Positions 43,631 to 51,965 of a DNA stretch of 64,000 bases are shown here, piece after piece (positions within the stretch are counted from its first letter, which is position 1; the number at the start of each line of letters is the position of its first letter). Source of the stretch: Candidatus Soleaferrea massiliensis AP7 (lineage in GTDB: Bacteria > Bacillota > Clostridia > Oscillospirales > Ruminococcaceae). The position numbers were made by a program, and so were the translations under genes. The stretch is from positions 37,713-101,712 of the forward strand of contig NZ_CCYH01000025.1 in NCBI RefSeq assembly GCF_000820765.1. The letters run 5' to 3'. The notes beneath the pieces are model-generated. The model worked only from the letters and a program-made list of their open reading frames with translations, made no database searches and had not been told where the DNA came from.

Positions 43631-45142
43631 ATGAACAATCGGATAGATGCAATCTATGCAAGACAATCGGTGGACAAGAAGGATAGTATTTCTATTGAAA
43701 GCCAGATTGAGTTTTGCAAATACGAATTGAAAGGCGGTAACTGCAAGGAATACACAGACAAAGGGTACAGCGGCAAGAATACAGACCGCCCGAAGTTTCA
43801 AGAGTTGGTGCGGGACATTAAGCGGGGCTTGATTGCAAAGGTCGTTGTTTACAAACTTGACCGTATCAGCCGTTCCATTCTGGACTTCGCCAACATGATG
43901 GAACTGTTCCAGCAGTACAACGTGGAGTTTGTGTCCTCCACGGAAAAGTTTGATACCTCCACCCCGATGGGGCGGGCCATGCTGAATATCTGTATCGTGT
44001 TCGCCCAGCTTGAACGGGAAACGATACAGAAGCGGGTAACGGACGCTTACTACTCCCGCAGTCAGCGGGGCTTCAAGATGGGTGGGAAAGCCCCCTATGG
44101 CTTCCATACGGAACCTATCAAGATGGATGGTATCAACACAAAGAAGCTGGTGGTAAACCCGGAAGAAGCGGCCAATATCCGGCTCATGTTCGAGATGTAC
44201 GCAGACCCGGCAACCTCCTATGGAGACATCACCCGGTACTTTGTGGAACAGGGCATTTTGTTCTACGGCAAGGAACTGATACGCCCCACGCTGGCGCAGA
44301 TGTTACGCAATCCCGTCTATGTGCAGGCAGACCTTGACGTGTACGAGTTTTTCAAAAGCCAGGGGACGGTGCTTGTCAATGACGCCACCGACTTTACGGG
44401 CATGAACGGGTGTTATCTGTATCAGGGGCGGGACGTGAAGCCGGACAAGCTGCACAATCTCAAAGACCAGATGCTGGTGCTTGCGCCCCATGAGGGAATT
44501 GTCCCATCAGAAACATGGTTAGCCTGCCGCAAGAAGCTGATGAACAACATGAAAATCCAGTCCGCCCGGAAAGCCACCCACACATGGCTGGCAGGGAAAA
44601 TCAAGTGCGGGAATTGCGGTTATGCCCTTATGAGTATCGTCAACCGGGTAGGCCGTCAATATCTCCGCTGCACAAAGCGGCTGGACAACAAAAGCTGTGT
44701 CGGGTGCGGCAAGATTTACACCGCCGAACTGGAAGCGATAGTCTATCAGCAGATGGTGAAGAAGCTGGAAAGCCACAAGACGCTGACGGGCAGGAAGAAA
44801 GCGGCAAAGGCCAATCCGAAAATCTCCGCCCTGCAAGTGGAACTTGCCCACGTGGACGGCGAGATTGAAAAGCTGGTGGACAGCCTGACGGGGGCGAACA
44901 ACGTCCTACTCTCCTATGTGAACGTGAAGATAGCGGAACTTGATGGGCGCAAGCAGGAACTTGTGAAGCGGATAGCGGACTTGACCGTGGAAGCCATCAG
45001 CCCGGAACAGGTCAGCCAGATTTCCGGCTACCTCGACACTTGGGACAGCGTATCCTTTGACGACAAGCGGCGGGTGGTGGATTTGATGATTACCACCATA
45101 GCCGCCACAAGCGAAGTCCTCAACATTACATGGAAAATCTGA
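43631..45142 (+). CDS. tnpX: Large serine recombinase (TnpX/TndX-like), intact
   Basis: This 503-residue recombinase has the resolvase domain (IYARQSVDKKDSISIESQIE with catalytic serine, VVVYKLDRISRSILDFANMM, VFAQLERETIQKRVTDAYYS), a recombinase domain (GFKMGGKAPYGFH; LMFEMYADPATSYGDITRYF), a zinc ribbon (KCGNCGYALMS..YLRCTKRL.NKSCVGCG) and a coiled-coil C-terminus. No frameshift or stop interrupts it, unlike the other large recombinases in this window. It should excise and insert the element via its ends. Its stop is 34 bp before the right terminal repeat. Confidence 0.92.
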   Translation: MNNRIDAIYARQSVDKKDSISIESQIEFCKYELKGGNCKEYTDKGYSGKNTDRPKFQELVRDIKRGLIAKVVVYKLDRISRSILDFANMMELFQQYNVEFVSSTEKFDTSTPMGRAMLNICIVFAQLERETIQKRVTDAYYSRSQRGFKMGGKAPYGFHTEPIKMDGINTKKLVVNPEEAANIRLMFEMYADPATSYGDITRYFVEQGILFYGKELIRPTLAQMLRNPVYVQADLDVYEFFKSQGTVLVNDATDFTGMNGCYLYQGRDVKPDKLHNLKDQMLVLAPHEGIVPSETWLACRKKLMNNMKIQSARKATHTWLAGKIKCGNCGYALMSIVNRVGRQYLRCTKRLDNKSCVGCGKIYTAELEAIVYQQMVKKLESHKTLTGRKKAAKANPKISALQVELAHVDGEIEKLVDSLTGANNVLLSYVNVKIAELDGRKQELVKRIADLTVEAISPEQVSQISGYLDTWDSVSFDDKRRVVDLMITTIAATSEVLNITWKI

Positions 45143-45200
45143 CGGGCGGCACGCCTCCCGTCAGACCGTTACCCTGTGTAGTCCCTTGTAAACTGTACTT

Positions 45201-45558
45201 TGGTGGAGGCGAGGAGAATCGAACTCCTGTCCAAAAACCCATTCACATGACTTTCTACGAGTGTAGCTTATTCTTTAAAAGATTCTCTCAGCAAAGCTCC
45301 AATAAGCAGGATCATTGCCTCGATATTCCCTATACATCAAAACAGCCGGGAAGCTCTGTTAAGACGTTCACCACTAAATAACGCCCAATCCCGATCCGTG
45401 GTCCTACCGAGTTGGACGGCCGCCTAAGTTAGGCAGCTAACGCTAAAGAGCGTGTGTTGTTTTTTGCATTTAATGTTTAAGTGCGGATTGTTGAAGAGGT
45501 CCCGCACCCCTACTCGCTTATCATGCTGCAAGATCCCTGTCGAAACCTTTACGCCCCC
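45201..45558 (-). ncRNA. ssrA: Transfer-messenger RNA (tmRNA)
   Basis: The 5' end GGGGGCGTAAAGGTTTCGAC pairs with the 3' acceptor CGCCTCC before ACCA, and the T arm GGAGTTCGATTCTCC is present. The tag frame starts at GCA 45467 and reads AKNNTRSLALAA before TAA at 45429. Size (358 nt) is normal. It acts with SmpB to rescue stalled ribosomes and tags peptides for proteolysis. smpB lies 4 bp upstream on the same strand. Its 3' end borders mobile DNA. Confidence 0.95.
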
Positions 45559-45561
45559 GTA

Positions 45562-46032
45562 TCAGTATCTGGAATGTTCCTTCTGCGCGCGCTGGATATC
45601 GCGCGCCGCGTCCTTCTTCGCCAGATCGCTTCGCTTGTCATAGAGCTTTTTGCCCTTGCACAGCCCAACCGACACCTTCACCTTCGAGCCGCTGAAATAC
45701 AGCGACAGCGGTATCAGCGTCAGGCCCTGCTGCTTCACCTGGTCGTACAGCTTGAGGATCTCCCGCTTGTGCATCAGCAGCCGGCGCACGCGAATCGGAT
45801 CCCGGTTGAAGATGTTTCCCTGCTCATAGGGACTCACATGCATCCCCTTGAGGAAGATTTCGCCGCCGACAATGTCACACCAGCTGTCCTTGAGATTGAC
45901 GTTTCCGCCGCGGATGGACTTCACTTCAGTGCCGAAGAGCTCGATGCCGGCTTCATAGGTCTCTTCGATGAAATAATCGTGCCTTGCCTTCCGGTTGAGC
46001 GCAATCACCTTGGTTTCCTCTTTGCCCGGCAT
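45562..46032 (-). CDS. smpB: SsrA-binding protein SmpB
   Basis: This protein of about 156 residues has the SmpB pattern: [100 protein letters not shown]. The ATG at 46032 follows AGGAG at 8 nt. It ends just before ssrA and would be expressed with it. Confidence 0.96.
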   Translation of the reverse strand: MPGKEETKVIALNRKARHDYFIEETYEAGIELFGTEVKSIRGGNVNLKDSWCDIVGGEIFLKGMHVSPYEQGNIFNRDPIRVRRLLMHKREILKLYDQVKQQGLTLIPLSLYFSGSKVKVSVGLCKGKKLYDKRSDLAKKDAARDIQRAQKEHSRY

Positions 46033-46065
46033 GCCGTCCACTCCTCTCCTGTAAAGTCATCCGGT

Positions 46066-46665
46066 TTAAATCTCTGTCCTGCCCTGTAAGGCACGGTACA
46101 ATGTGACCTCGTCCGCATATTCTAGGTTTCCGCCGACCGGGATACCGTAGGCAAGCCTGGTCACCTTGACGCCCAGCGGCTTCAGCAGCCGCGAGATGTA
46201 CATGGCCGTCGCTTCCCCCTCCACGGTCGGATTGGTCGACATGATGACCTCCTTGACCGCGTCCCCATGTATGCGCGCCAGAAGCTCCTTGATGCAGATT
46301 TCATCCGGACCGACATTGTCCATCGGGGAGATCAGGCCGTGCAGGACATGATACAGGCCATGGTATTCCTGCGTGCGCTCAAATGCAATCACATCCTGCG
46401 GGTCTTCCACAACGCAGATGACCGACTGGTCCCGGGCTTTGTCCGAACAGACCGGACAGAGCTCTCCCTCCGATAAGTTTTGACAGATCCGGCACCGTTT
46501 AATCTTCTCATGCGCTTCCAGGATGGCGGAAGCAAATTCCTGCGCCTTCTTTTCGGGCATGTTCAGAACATGGAACGCCAGCCGCTGCGCGGATTTCTTG
46601 CCGATGCCGGGAAGCCGCTCAAACTGCTCAATCAGCTTGACCAGCGGCAGTACCTGAACATTCAT
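46066..46665 (-). CDS. recR: Recombination mediator RecR
   Basis: This 199-residue protein has the RecR layout: helix-hairpin-helix ([20 protein letters not shown]), a four-cysteine zinc finger ([18 protein letters not shown]), a Toprim domain ([40 protein letters not shown]) and the C-terminal Walker-like [17 protein letters not shown]. It helps load RecA in gap repair. It lies 3 bp after the YbaB gene, in the usual dnaX-ybaB-recR cluster. Confidence 0.96.
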   Translation of the reverse strand: MNVQVLPLVKLIEQFERLPGIGKKSAQRLAFHVLNMPEKKAQEFASAILEAHEKIKRCRICQNLSEGELCPVCSDKARDQSVICVVEDPQDVIAFERTQEYHGLYHVLHGLISPMDNVGPDEICIKELLARIHGDAVKEVIMSTNPTVEGEATAMYISRLLKPLGVKVTRLAYGIPVGGNLEYADEVTLYRALQGRTEI

Positions 46666-46668
46666 CGG

Positions 46669-47016
46669 TTAAAACAGGCCCGGAATCGTGAAGCCGCCGG
46701 TTGCTTCGTCAATTCTTGTGTTGGATTCGGTTTCCAGCGAACGCATCGCCTCATTGAAAGCCGCGACGATCAAATCTTCCAGCATCTCGATGTCTTCCGG
46801 ATCAACAACCTCCGGCTTCAGGCTGACGGATTTGACTTCCTTCTTGCCGTTGACCGTGACTTCGACGGCGCCGCCGCCTGCGGTTCCAACAAAATCCTTC
46901 TCTTCCAGCTCGGCCTGTATCTTCTGTACGTCTTCCTGTACCTTCTGCGCCTGCTTGATCATCTGGTTCATGTTGGACGGTCCGCCGCCATATCCCTGTG
47001 GTAATCTTGCTTTCAT
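46669..47016 (-). CDS. ybaB: YbaB/EbfC nucleoid-associated protein
   Basis: This 115-residue protein has a Met/Asn/Gln-rich N-terminal helix (NMNQMIKQAQKVQEDVQKIQ), the central strand set (GAVEVTVNGKKEVKSVSLKP) and the C-terminal helix (DLIVAAFNEAMRSLETESNT) of YbaB. It binds DNA as a dimer. The order dnaX-ybaB-recR is conserved. Confidence 0.95.
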   Translation of the reverse strand: MKARLPQGYGGGPSNMNQMIKQAQKVQEDVQKIQAELEEKDFVGTAGGGAVEVTVNGKKEVKSVSLKPEVVDPEDIEMLEDLIVAAFNEAMRSLETESNTRIDEATGGFTIPGLF

Positions 47017-47351
47017 GTTGAATTCCTCCCAATTAACGAATCTTTGTTTTTATGCTGTCAACACCCGCGTCGCGGGCCGTATGGATCTTGTGTTCGGCAG
47101 ATGTGCTCTGCACGAATGGTTCCCATACACACCGTCCTGTTGGCGGCGATACGGGCGTTCTCCTCTTCTGCTGAAGCGCTCATATGGATTCTTATTTTAT
47201 CGCAATTCAGCCGCAGTGTCAATGCCTATTTTCACACAGATGCGCCGGCTTTCAGACAGGCGTACGAGCCCATCAGAAACTTGGCGGCTCTCCGGCGAAA
47301 ACAGGCAGGCTGCTTCTAACGGCAGGAAACCGCCGCTGCATCCATAGTTCC
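47017..47351. other. Gap between dnaX and ybaB
   Basis: No gene or strong hairpin is seen. The gap is longer than usual for this cluster, so it probably contains a separate promoter for ybaB-recR-smpB, but no clear consensus is visible. Confidence 0.4.
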
Positions 47352-49043
47352 TTACTTGACCGTGGTATCGATGCCCATCTCCTGCGCCGTATGCACCAGC
47401 TTTTCGAGTGGATCGAGCTTAACAGCTTCGGCCTTCGCTTCCCTGCGGTATGGGCCAAGCCGGTAGGTTTTTCCGGTCTGCTGCTGGATGGCCTGACGCA
47501 GCGTATCCTTTGCATAATTGCTCTGGCGGATCAGCTGCAGGAACAGCATGTCCGGCGCGTCGATCAGCACCAGATCCCCCTGCAAATAGGCGCATGAGCC
47601 GTGCAGCGCGCCGTGCAGCGCGGGATTGATTTTGTACAGCGCCTCCATGATCTCCGGCCAGCTCGAAAGCGGCTGCAGATCGGATGGCGCCGCCCCTGTT
47701 TGACCGGCCTTTTCCGGTGCCGGGGACGCTTCGGCTTTTCCAGCCGCGGCCGCCATCTCCTGCGGATACTCGGGCAGTGTCTCCTCGGGCGGTTCCTCCG
47801 GAAGCGGATCGGATGGCTCCTGCTTTTGGGCCGCCGGCTTCTTCTTGACCTGCGGGGATGGCTGAGCCTGTGCGGATGGCCGAACCTGCGGCAGGACGCC
47901 GCTTTTCAGCTGATTCTCCAGCGCTTCGATGCGCCGAAGGATCGCTTCTCCGGAGCTGTCAAGCTGCGGATTGCACAGCTTGATCAGGCATATTTCAAAC
48001 TCCATGCGTTTGGAGGGTGTTTTGTTCAGTTGATTTAAGGTGTTCTGGAATGCCGTCAGGATGTGCAGAATCTGTACAAGGGTATAGCCTTCGGCCGCTT
48101 CTTTGAGCGCTTCCAGCTCGTCCGGCATCCAGTTGATCAGCCGCTGGGCGTCCTTGACCGATTTGAGCAGCATCAAATTCCTGTAGAAATCGATGCATTC
48201 CTCGCAGAGCCGTTCAAAATCCACAGAATTCTGATGCAGTGCGTTGACGATCTCCAGCGCGTCCGCGATGTTCCCGGAACCGATGGCTTCGCTCAGCTTT
48301 AAAAGATGGGCATGTCCGGTGATTCCCGCGGCTTCGGTCACCGTCCTGACCGTGATATCCCCGTTTGAGGATGCGGCCAAATCCAGCAGCGACAGCGCGT
48401 CGCGCATACCGCCGTCCGAAAGCTGTGCGATAAACCGCGCGGCGTCCTCTTGTAAGGAAAGCTGCTCCGTTTCGGCAATCTGCAGAAGGCGGCCGGCAAT
48501 CTTTTCAGGCGGGATGCGTCCGAAATCAAACCGCTGGCAGCGCGACAGGATGGTCGCGGGCAGCTTGTGCACCTCGGTTGTCGCCAGGATGAACAGCACA
48601 TGCTTGGGCGGCTCCTCCATGATCTTGAGCAGCGCGTTGAACGCGCCGACGCTCAGCATGTGGGCCTCGTCGATGATGTAGACCCGATACTTTGCCACAG
48701 CAGGCGTAAAGTTCGCCTCATCCCGCAGCTGGCGGATGTTCTCAACGCCGTTGTTGCTGGCGGCGTCGATCTCGACCACATCGAGAATCGAACCTTCCTC
48801 GATGCCTTTGCAGATATCGCATGCAAGGCACGGGTCTCCGTCGTTCGGATGCAGGCAGTTGACCGCCTTGGACAAAATCTTCGAGCAGGTGGTCTTTCCG
48901 GTTCCGCGGGAGCCGGTGAACAGATAGGCGTGCGCCGTCTTCTGCTCGCGCACCTCATGCTTCAGAGTGGCGACAATGTGTTCCTGTCCGACGACATCCT
49001 CAAACACCTTCGGACGATATTTTCGATACAGCGTCTGATACAT
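47352..49043 (-). CDS. dnaX: DNA polymerase III subunits gamma/tau
   Basis: This protein of about 563 residues starts MYQTLYRKYRPKVFEDVVGQ at ATG 49043 with GGTGGGAAG upstream; the frame extends further but lacks a site. It has Walker A GSRGTGKTT, the zinc module (CLHPNDGDPCLACDIC), Walker B YIIDEAHML, the sensor ATTEVHKLPATILSRCQRF and a C-terminal Pro/Gln/Glu-rich linker and tau-like domain. It loads the sliding clamp. It directly follows the SRP RNA gene. Confidence 0.96.
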   Translation of the reverse strand: MYQTLYRKYRPKVFEDVVGQEHIVATLKHEVREQKTAHAYLFTGSRGTGKTTCSKILSKAVNCLHPNDGDPCLACDICKGIEEGSILDVVEIDAASNNGVENIRQLRDEANFTPAVAKYRVYIIDEAHMLSVGAFNALLKIMEEPPKHVLFILATTEVHKLPATILSRCQRFDFGRIPPEKIAGRLLQIAETEQLSLQEDAARFIAQLSDGGMRDALSLLDLAASSNGDITVRTVTEAAGITGHAHLLKLSEAIGSGNIADALEIVNALHQNSVDFERLCEECIDFYRNLMLLKSVKDAQRLINWMPDELEALKEAAEGYTLVQILHILTAFQNTLNQLNKTPSKRMEFEICLIKLCNPQLDSSGEAILRRIEALENQLKSGVLPQVRPSAQAQPSPQVKKKPAAQKQEPSDPLPEEPPEETLPEYPQEMAAAAGKAEASPAPEKAGQTGAAPSDLQPLSSWPEIMEALYKINPALHGALHGSCAYLQGDLVLIDAPDMLFLQLIRQSNYAKDTLRQAIQQQTGKTYRLGPYRREAKAEAVKLDPLEKLVHTAQEMGIDTTVK

Positions 49044-49100
49044 CTTCCCACCGCCAAACCTGATTTTAATTCCAAAAAACCGGATATACATAAACAAAAA

Positions 49101-49290
49101 GGGCAGTCACATGAAAGACCTTTCAATCCATCAAGTGCGGCATCCCTTCTCTCAAGCGGATAGATAGGCTGATCTGCGGCACACGGATAATTCCGCTTAA
49201 TGCTGCTCGGTTCCCCGCCTGACATGGTTCGCGGCCATCCATTGCACAGGGCCCATCTATCCGCATGACAAAAAGCATACAACTCTGCCC
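49101..49290 (-). ncRNA. ffs: Signal recognition particle RNA (4.5S/6S-type)
   Basis: On the minus strand the 5' GGGCAG pairs with 3' CTGCCC, followed by TTTTT. The centre holds the Ffh-binding hairpin with ACCATGTCAGGCGGGGAACC then GAGCAGCA, the conserved helix-8 loops. At about 190 nt it is larger than E. coli 4.5S RNA, as in Firmicutes. Position just upstream of dnaX is conserved in that group. Confidence 0.88.
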
Positions 49291-49589
49291 ATTTCTTCAT
49301 CTCTTTTTATCAAGCTTTATTATTATAATACATTTCCGAACAAAACTCAAGAGCTAATTATAAATTTTTTTGCGGGGGAGATTTATCTTGCTAAAATGAG
49401 GTGAATTATCACAGTTACAGCCAAAAAGCTTAAATTGTTGTCGCGAAATACCGGATACAGCTTGACAACAAGGATTGTTGGTTATAGTATTAAGTAAAAT
49501 TATATACGGAAGAACCGGACATAGCGCTTTCTCTCATTCAAAGTATATACAAGCAATGGTTTGAGGAGAATTTAAAAGGAGTGAGATCA
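49291..49589. promoter_or_regulatory. AT-rich promoter region between SRP RNA and the next plus-strand gene
   Basis: No gene is seen. The segment 49310-49400 is AT rich and should hold the SRP RNA promoter (minus). A run GCTTGACAACAAGG..TATAGT near 49460-49490 resembles a plus-strand promoter for the following gene. Confidence 0.45.
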
Positions 49590-50435
49590 TTGATATTAAA
49601 TCTGATTGGTATAACTGCCTGCTGTGATAAAGAAAAATGCTTTCATGAGGTCAATTATTTTATAAGCCACCTGGGCTACCGTGAGGTATTGAGCAGTCCG
49701 GATGAAGTGTGTGCCGAGGAAATGCGTGTAAATGGGTATAAGAATGAACTTATGTGCTGTAAAACGGTGAAGCTATTTGTCGAAAGCATACCGGACATGT
49801 TAAAGTGTGCGAATACGGGCGGTCAAGATGAATACAAATTGGTGGATGGTAACGGCAATACGTTTTGGTTGACCATTGATGAGGTAAATACTTCGGAAAA
49901 GTACATAGTAGTTCAAAAAAATCATAGTGATTTTTCATCCCTTGTCTTAGGTGGGATCGAACTGACCTGCGTGTTGGACTATGATAAGCTTCCAGATATG
50001 GATAAGTTGGAAGCTTTGGGATTTCAGGCATTCCCATCTTTTCATGAAACGCATATGGAGATTCTAAAGAGAGATGAAGACCGGTTGCATTTACGGTTTT
50101 CCGGCGGATTCCATCCGCTGGTTACTGATATCAAAATGACAGGAATTTTTAAAGAAGAATCTATTATGGAAGATGATATTGCGCCGGGCGACTATTTCAT
50201 GCGGGATGGTTATGTAGGAGCGGTAGAATTTGAGACGACGGATCGTGGTTATGTTGTGAAAATATCAGATAACTTTACATCTCACAAACTAATAGGCTGG
50301 TATGAAGGGATTAGTTTTGAAGAAATTTATGAGTTGGAGAAAGATCCCGGCAATACAAAGATAGAAGATCATATCAATGAATACACGATTTATTGTACGG
50401 ATATATCTTTTGATTTCAAAAGCAACATAAAATAA
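49590..50435 (+). CDS. Hypothetical protein
   Basis: This protein of about 281 residues likely starts at TTG 49590 behind AAGGAG; a GTG at 49581 is too close to the site. It begins MILNLIGITACCDKEKCFHE and has segments SSLVLGGIELTCVLDYDKLP, FSGGFHPLVTDIKMTG and FETTDRGYVVKISDNFTSHK that look like mixed alpha-beta domains. No signal peptide, no membrane helix and no family recognised. A strong terminator follows. Somewhat AT rich, possibly acquired. Confidence 0.65.
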   Translation: MILNLIGITACCDKEKCFHEVNYFISHLGYREVLSSPDEVCAEEMRVNGYKNELMCCKTVKLFVESIPDMLKCANTGGQDEYKLVDGNGNTFWLTIDEVNTSEKYIVVQKNHSDFSSLVLGGIELTCVLDYDKLPDMDKLEALGFQAFPSFHETHMEILKRDEDRLHLRFSGGFHPLVTDIKMTGIFKEESIMEDDIAPGDYFMRDGYVGAVEFETTDRGYVVKISDNFTSHKLIGWYEGISFEEIYELEKDPGNTKIEDHINEYTIYCTDISFDFKSNIK

Positions 50436-50465
50436 AAGGCTATGTAAAATACAATTCCACAATTT

Positions 50466-50496
50466 AGAGGGAGCATGTTACGGCTCCCTCTTTTTT
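50466..50496 (+). terminator. Rho-independent terminator
   Basis: GAGGGAGC and GCTCCCTC pair around ATGTTACG, followed by six T. Confidence 0.9.
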
Positions 50497-50544
50497 ATGG
50501 AAAGATAAGACAGACTTCGCGGACAAGTATCACGGAAATAAGAC

Positions 50545-50587
50545 TTGACTTTTGCCCAACATAATGCTAGTATTATGTTAGGCAAAA
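50545..50587 (+). promoter_or_regulatory. Promoter overlapping a 16-bp inverted repeat (RHH operator)
   Basis: TTGACT (50545-50550) and TAGTAT (50568-50573) are 17 bp apart. They overlap an inverted repeat TTTTGCCCAACATAAT / ATTATGTTAGGCAAAA with one mismatch. This is a likely self-operator for the ribbon-helix-helix gene 14 bp downstream. Confidence 0.75.
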
Positions 50588-50600
50588 GTGAGGTGATGAT

Positions 50601-50777
50601 TTGACGTCTAAAAAAATGGGACGCCCAACAGACAATCCCCGTCCATACAAAATTGGTCTTCGTATCAACGAAAAAACAAAGCAGATACTGGAACAGTACT
50701 GTATGCAGAAATCGGTCAACAAGACGACGGCAATCGAACGCGGGATTGCAAAACTGGAGGACGACCTGGAAAAATGA
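50601..50777 (+). CDS. Ribbon-helix-helix DNA-binding protein, array copy 1
   Basis: A TTG at 50601 behind GAGGTGATGAT opens a 58-residue protein: MTSKKMGRPTDNPRPYKIGL, RINEKTKQILEQYCMQKSVN, KTTAIERGIAKLEDDLEK. A basic arm, a short strand (YKIGLRI) and two helices are typical of Arc/MetJ-like RHH dimers, often antitoxins or copy-control proteins. It nearly duplicates the protein at 51245. A perfect candidate operator lies at its promoter, suggesting autoregulation. Confidence 0.8.
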   Translation: MTSKKMGRPTDNPRPYKIGLRINEKTKQILEQYCMQKSVNKTTAIERGIAKLEDDLEK

Positions 50778-50957
50778 AAGGAAGCGGCTCCCTCTCATCA
50801 AAGTCGAAGCCACTTCCCACATACCAACAACTGCTGAAAGCAAATTGCTGCGTAAATATTATAGCATGCGCTACAGTCACTTTCAAGCGTTGTTGGATGA
50901 CAATTTGAAAGGATGCATCATATATGAAATCTGACATCACCCGTTTTCTGGACAGCC
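50775..50957 (+). repeat. Downstream module, copy A
   Basis: This 183-bp segment begins at the stop of RHH copy 1. It recurs at 51419-51567 and 52143-52327. It contains a short frame ending KYYSMRYSHFQALLDDNLKG then CIIYEI, and then a truncated start of the gene seen whole at 52294 (MKSDITRFLDSQKENT then stop). Confidence 0.8.
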
Positions 50958-51034
50958 AGAAAGAAAATACTTGACTCTTATAGTACAAATATTACAAGAC
51001 ATGAGGTCGCTGTGAAAGTGAGGTGAGCGATTCA

Positions 51035-51211
51035 GTGCCCAGCAAGAAAATGGGGCGTCCTACGGATAGTCCAAAAACCTTCATGCTGAGAGTGAAGATG
51101 GACAAGGATACCTTGGACAAACTGGATCAATGCTGTGAAATGCAGGGGACAAATCGTTCCGAGTTTGTTCGAAAAAATATCCATGAAAAGTATAACGCGC
51201 TTAAAAAATAA
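51035..51211 (+). CDS. Ribbon-helix-helix protein, array copy 2 (divergent sequence)
   Basis: The start GTG 51035 follows AGGTGAGCGATTCA, aligned with the starts of the other copies. The 58-residue product MPSKKMGRPTDSPKTFMLRV, KMDKDTLDKLDQCCEMQGTN, RSEFVRKNIHEKYNALKK shares the basic GRPTD arm but differs in the helices. It may bind a different site. Confidence 0.75.
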   Translation: MPSKKMGRPTDSPKTFMLRVKMDKDTLDKLDQCCEMQGTNRSEFVRKNIHEKYNALKK

Positions 51212-51244
51212 AAAACAATTCTTACAGCTAAATGAGGTGATGAT

Positions 51245-51421
51245 TTGACGTCTAAGAAAATGGGGCGTCCAACAGACAATCCCCGTCCACATAGGATCAG
51301 TATCCGTATGAACGAGAAGAGCAAGCAGATACTGGAACAATACTGTATGCAGAAATCGGTCAACAAGACGACGGCAATCGAACGCGGAATCGCAAAGCTG
51401 GAGGACGACCTAGAAAAATGA
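51245..51421 (+). CDS. Ribbon-helix-helix protein, array copy 3
   Basis: The TTG start follows GAGGTGATGAT. The 58-residue product (MTSKKMGRPTDNPRPHRISI, RMNEKSKQILEQYCMQKSVN ...) is almost identical to copy 1, with changes clustered in the beta strand that contacts DNA (PYKIGLRI versus PHRISIRM). It is followed by module copy B. Confidence 0.8.
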   Translation: MTSKKMGRPTDNPRPHRISIRMNEKSKQILEQYCMQKSVNKTTAIERGIAKLEDDLEK

Positions 51422-51567
51422 AAGGGAGCGGCCCTACACTCGTCAAAGCCGAAGCCGCTTCCCCACATAGCAACAACTGCTCGAAAGCAGATTGCCGCGT
51501 AAATATTACAGCATGCGCTGCGGTTGCTTTCAAGCGTTGTTGGACGACAATTTGAAAGGATGCATGT
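51419..51567 (+). repeat. Downstream module, copy B
   Basis: About 150 bp similar to copies A and C, with the frame KYYSMRCGCFQALLDDNLKG then CMFTDFDF. The similarity ends before the MKSD gene start, which is absent here. Confidence 0.8.
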
Positions 51568-51657
51568 TTACGGATTTTGATTTTTAGGCAGAGCAAAATA
51601 AGACTGAACGTTTCGAAACTCGTATGTTCATGTATGTGAAACTCAAAAAGTGGGGTG

Positions 51658-51837
51658 ATGAAACTGAGTCCAAGAACAGGCAGGCCAAAGGTAGACAATC
51701 CCAAAACGGTTGATCTGAAAGTCAGATTGGATGAAAAGACCAATGAAGAACTGTTGATGTATTGCAATAAACATCATCTGACTCGCGCTGAGGCTCTGCG
51801 CAAGGGATTATCTGAACTTTTGTCCAAAGAAAAATGA
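51658..51837 (+). CDS. Ribbon-helix-helix protein, array copy 4
   Basis: The protein (MKLSPRTGRPKVDNPKTVDL, KVRLDEKTNEELLMYCNKHH, LTRAEALRKGLSELLSKEK) is an RHH protein of about 59 residues. ATG 51658 is given. By analogy with the other copies, CTG 51664 after GGGGTGATGAAA could be the real start. No downstream module follows. Confidence 0.7.
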   Translation: MKLSPRTGRPKVDNPKTVDLKVRLDEKTNEELLMYCNKHHLTRAEALRKGLSELLSKEK

Positions 51838-51900
51838 CACGAAGCGGTCTGTCTTAGCAAGTATATTTTCATATTTGATCTGAAAAGGCAAATAAATAGC

Positions 51901-51947
51901 TTGACAACTTGTATATACGAGATGTATAATTAACTTGTATATACAAG
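51901..51947 (+). promoter_or_regulatory. Promoter with two 14-bp palindromic operators
   Basis: TTGACA (51901-51906) and TATAAT (51925-51930) have 18-bp spacing. CTTGTATATACGAG (51908-51921) lies between the boxes and the perfect palindrome CTTGTATATACAAG (51934-51947) just after, 26 bp apart. Two dimers of the following RHH protein could bind here to repress the promoter. Confidence 0.8.
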
Positions 51948-51965
51948 ATCGGAGGTGAGTTTAGC

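Larger units (their letters stand above)
39167..45195 (+). mobile_element. About 6-kb mobilizable element with terminal inverted repeats, TnpX/MobV type
   Basis: The left end CAGTTTACAAGAGACTACAC (39167-39186) matches the reverse complement of 45176-45195 with one difference. Between them lie a TnpX-like recombinase, a MobV relaxase, a possible oriT, a cysteine-rich protein, an XRE regulator and two cargo genes. This is the Tn4451-like layout of mobilizable, non-conjugative elements. GC content is higher than in the surrounding AT-rich outer element. The right end is 5 bp from the ssrA 3' end. GT occurs at both outer junctions and may be the crossover dinucleotide (inference). Confidence 0.8.

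Noticed and set aside
45130..45381. Plus-strand 83-codon frame across the ssrA 3' end (contains GGGEENRTPVQK)
   Set aside because: It is translation of the tmRNA 3' end in antisense and of element-end DNA; no independent gene evidence.
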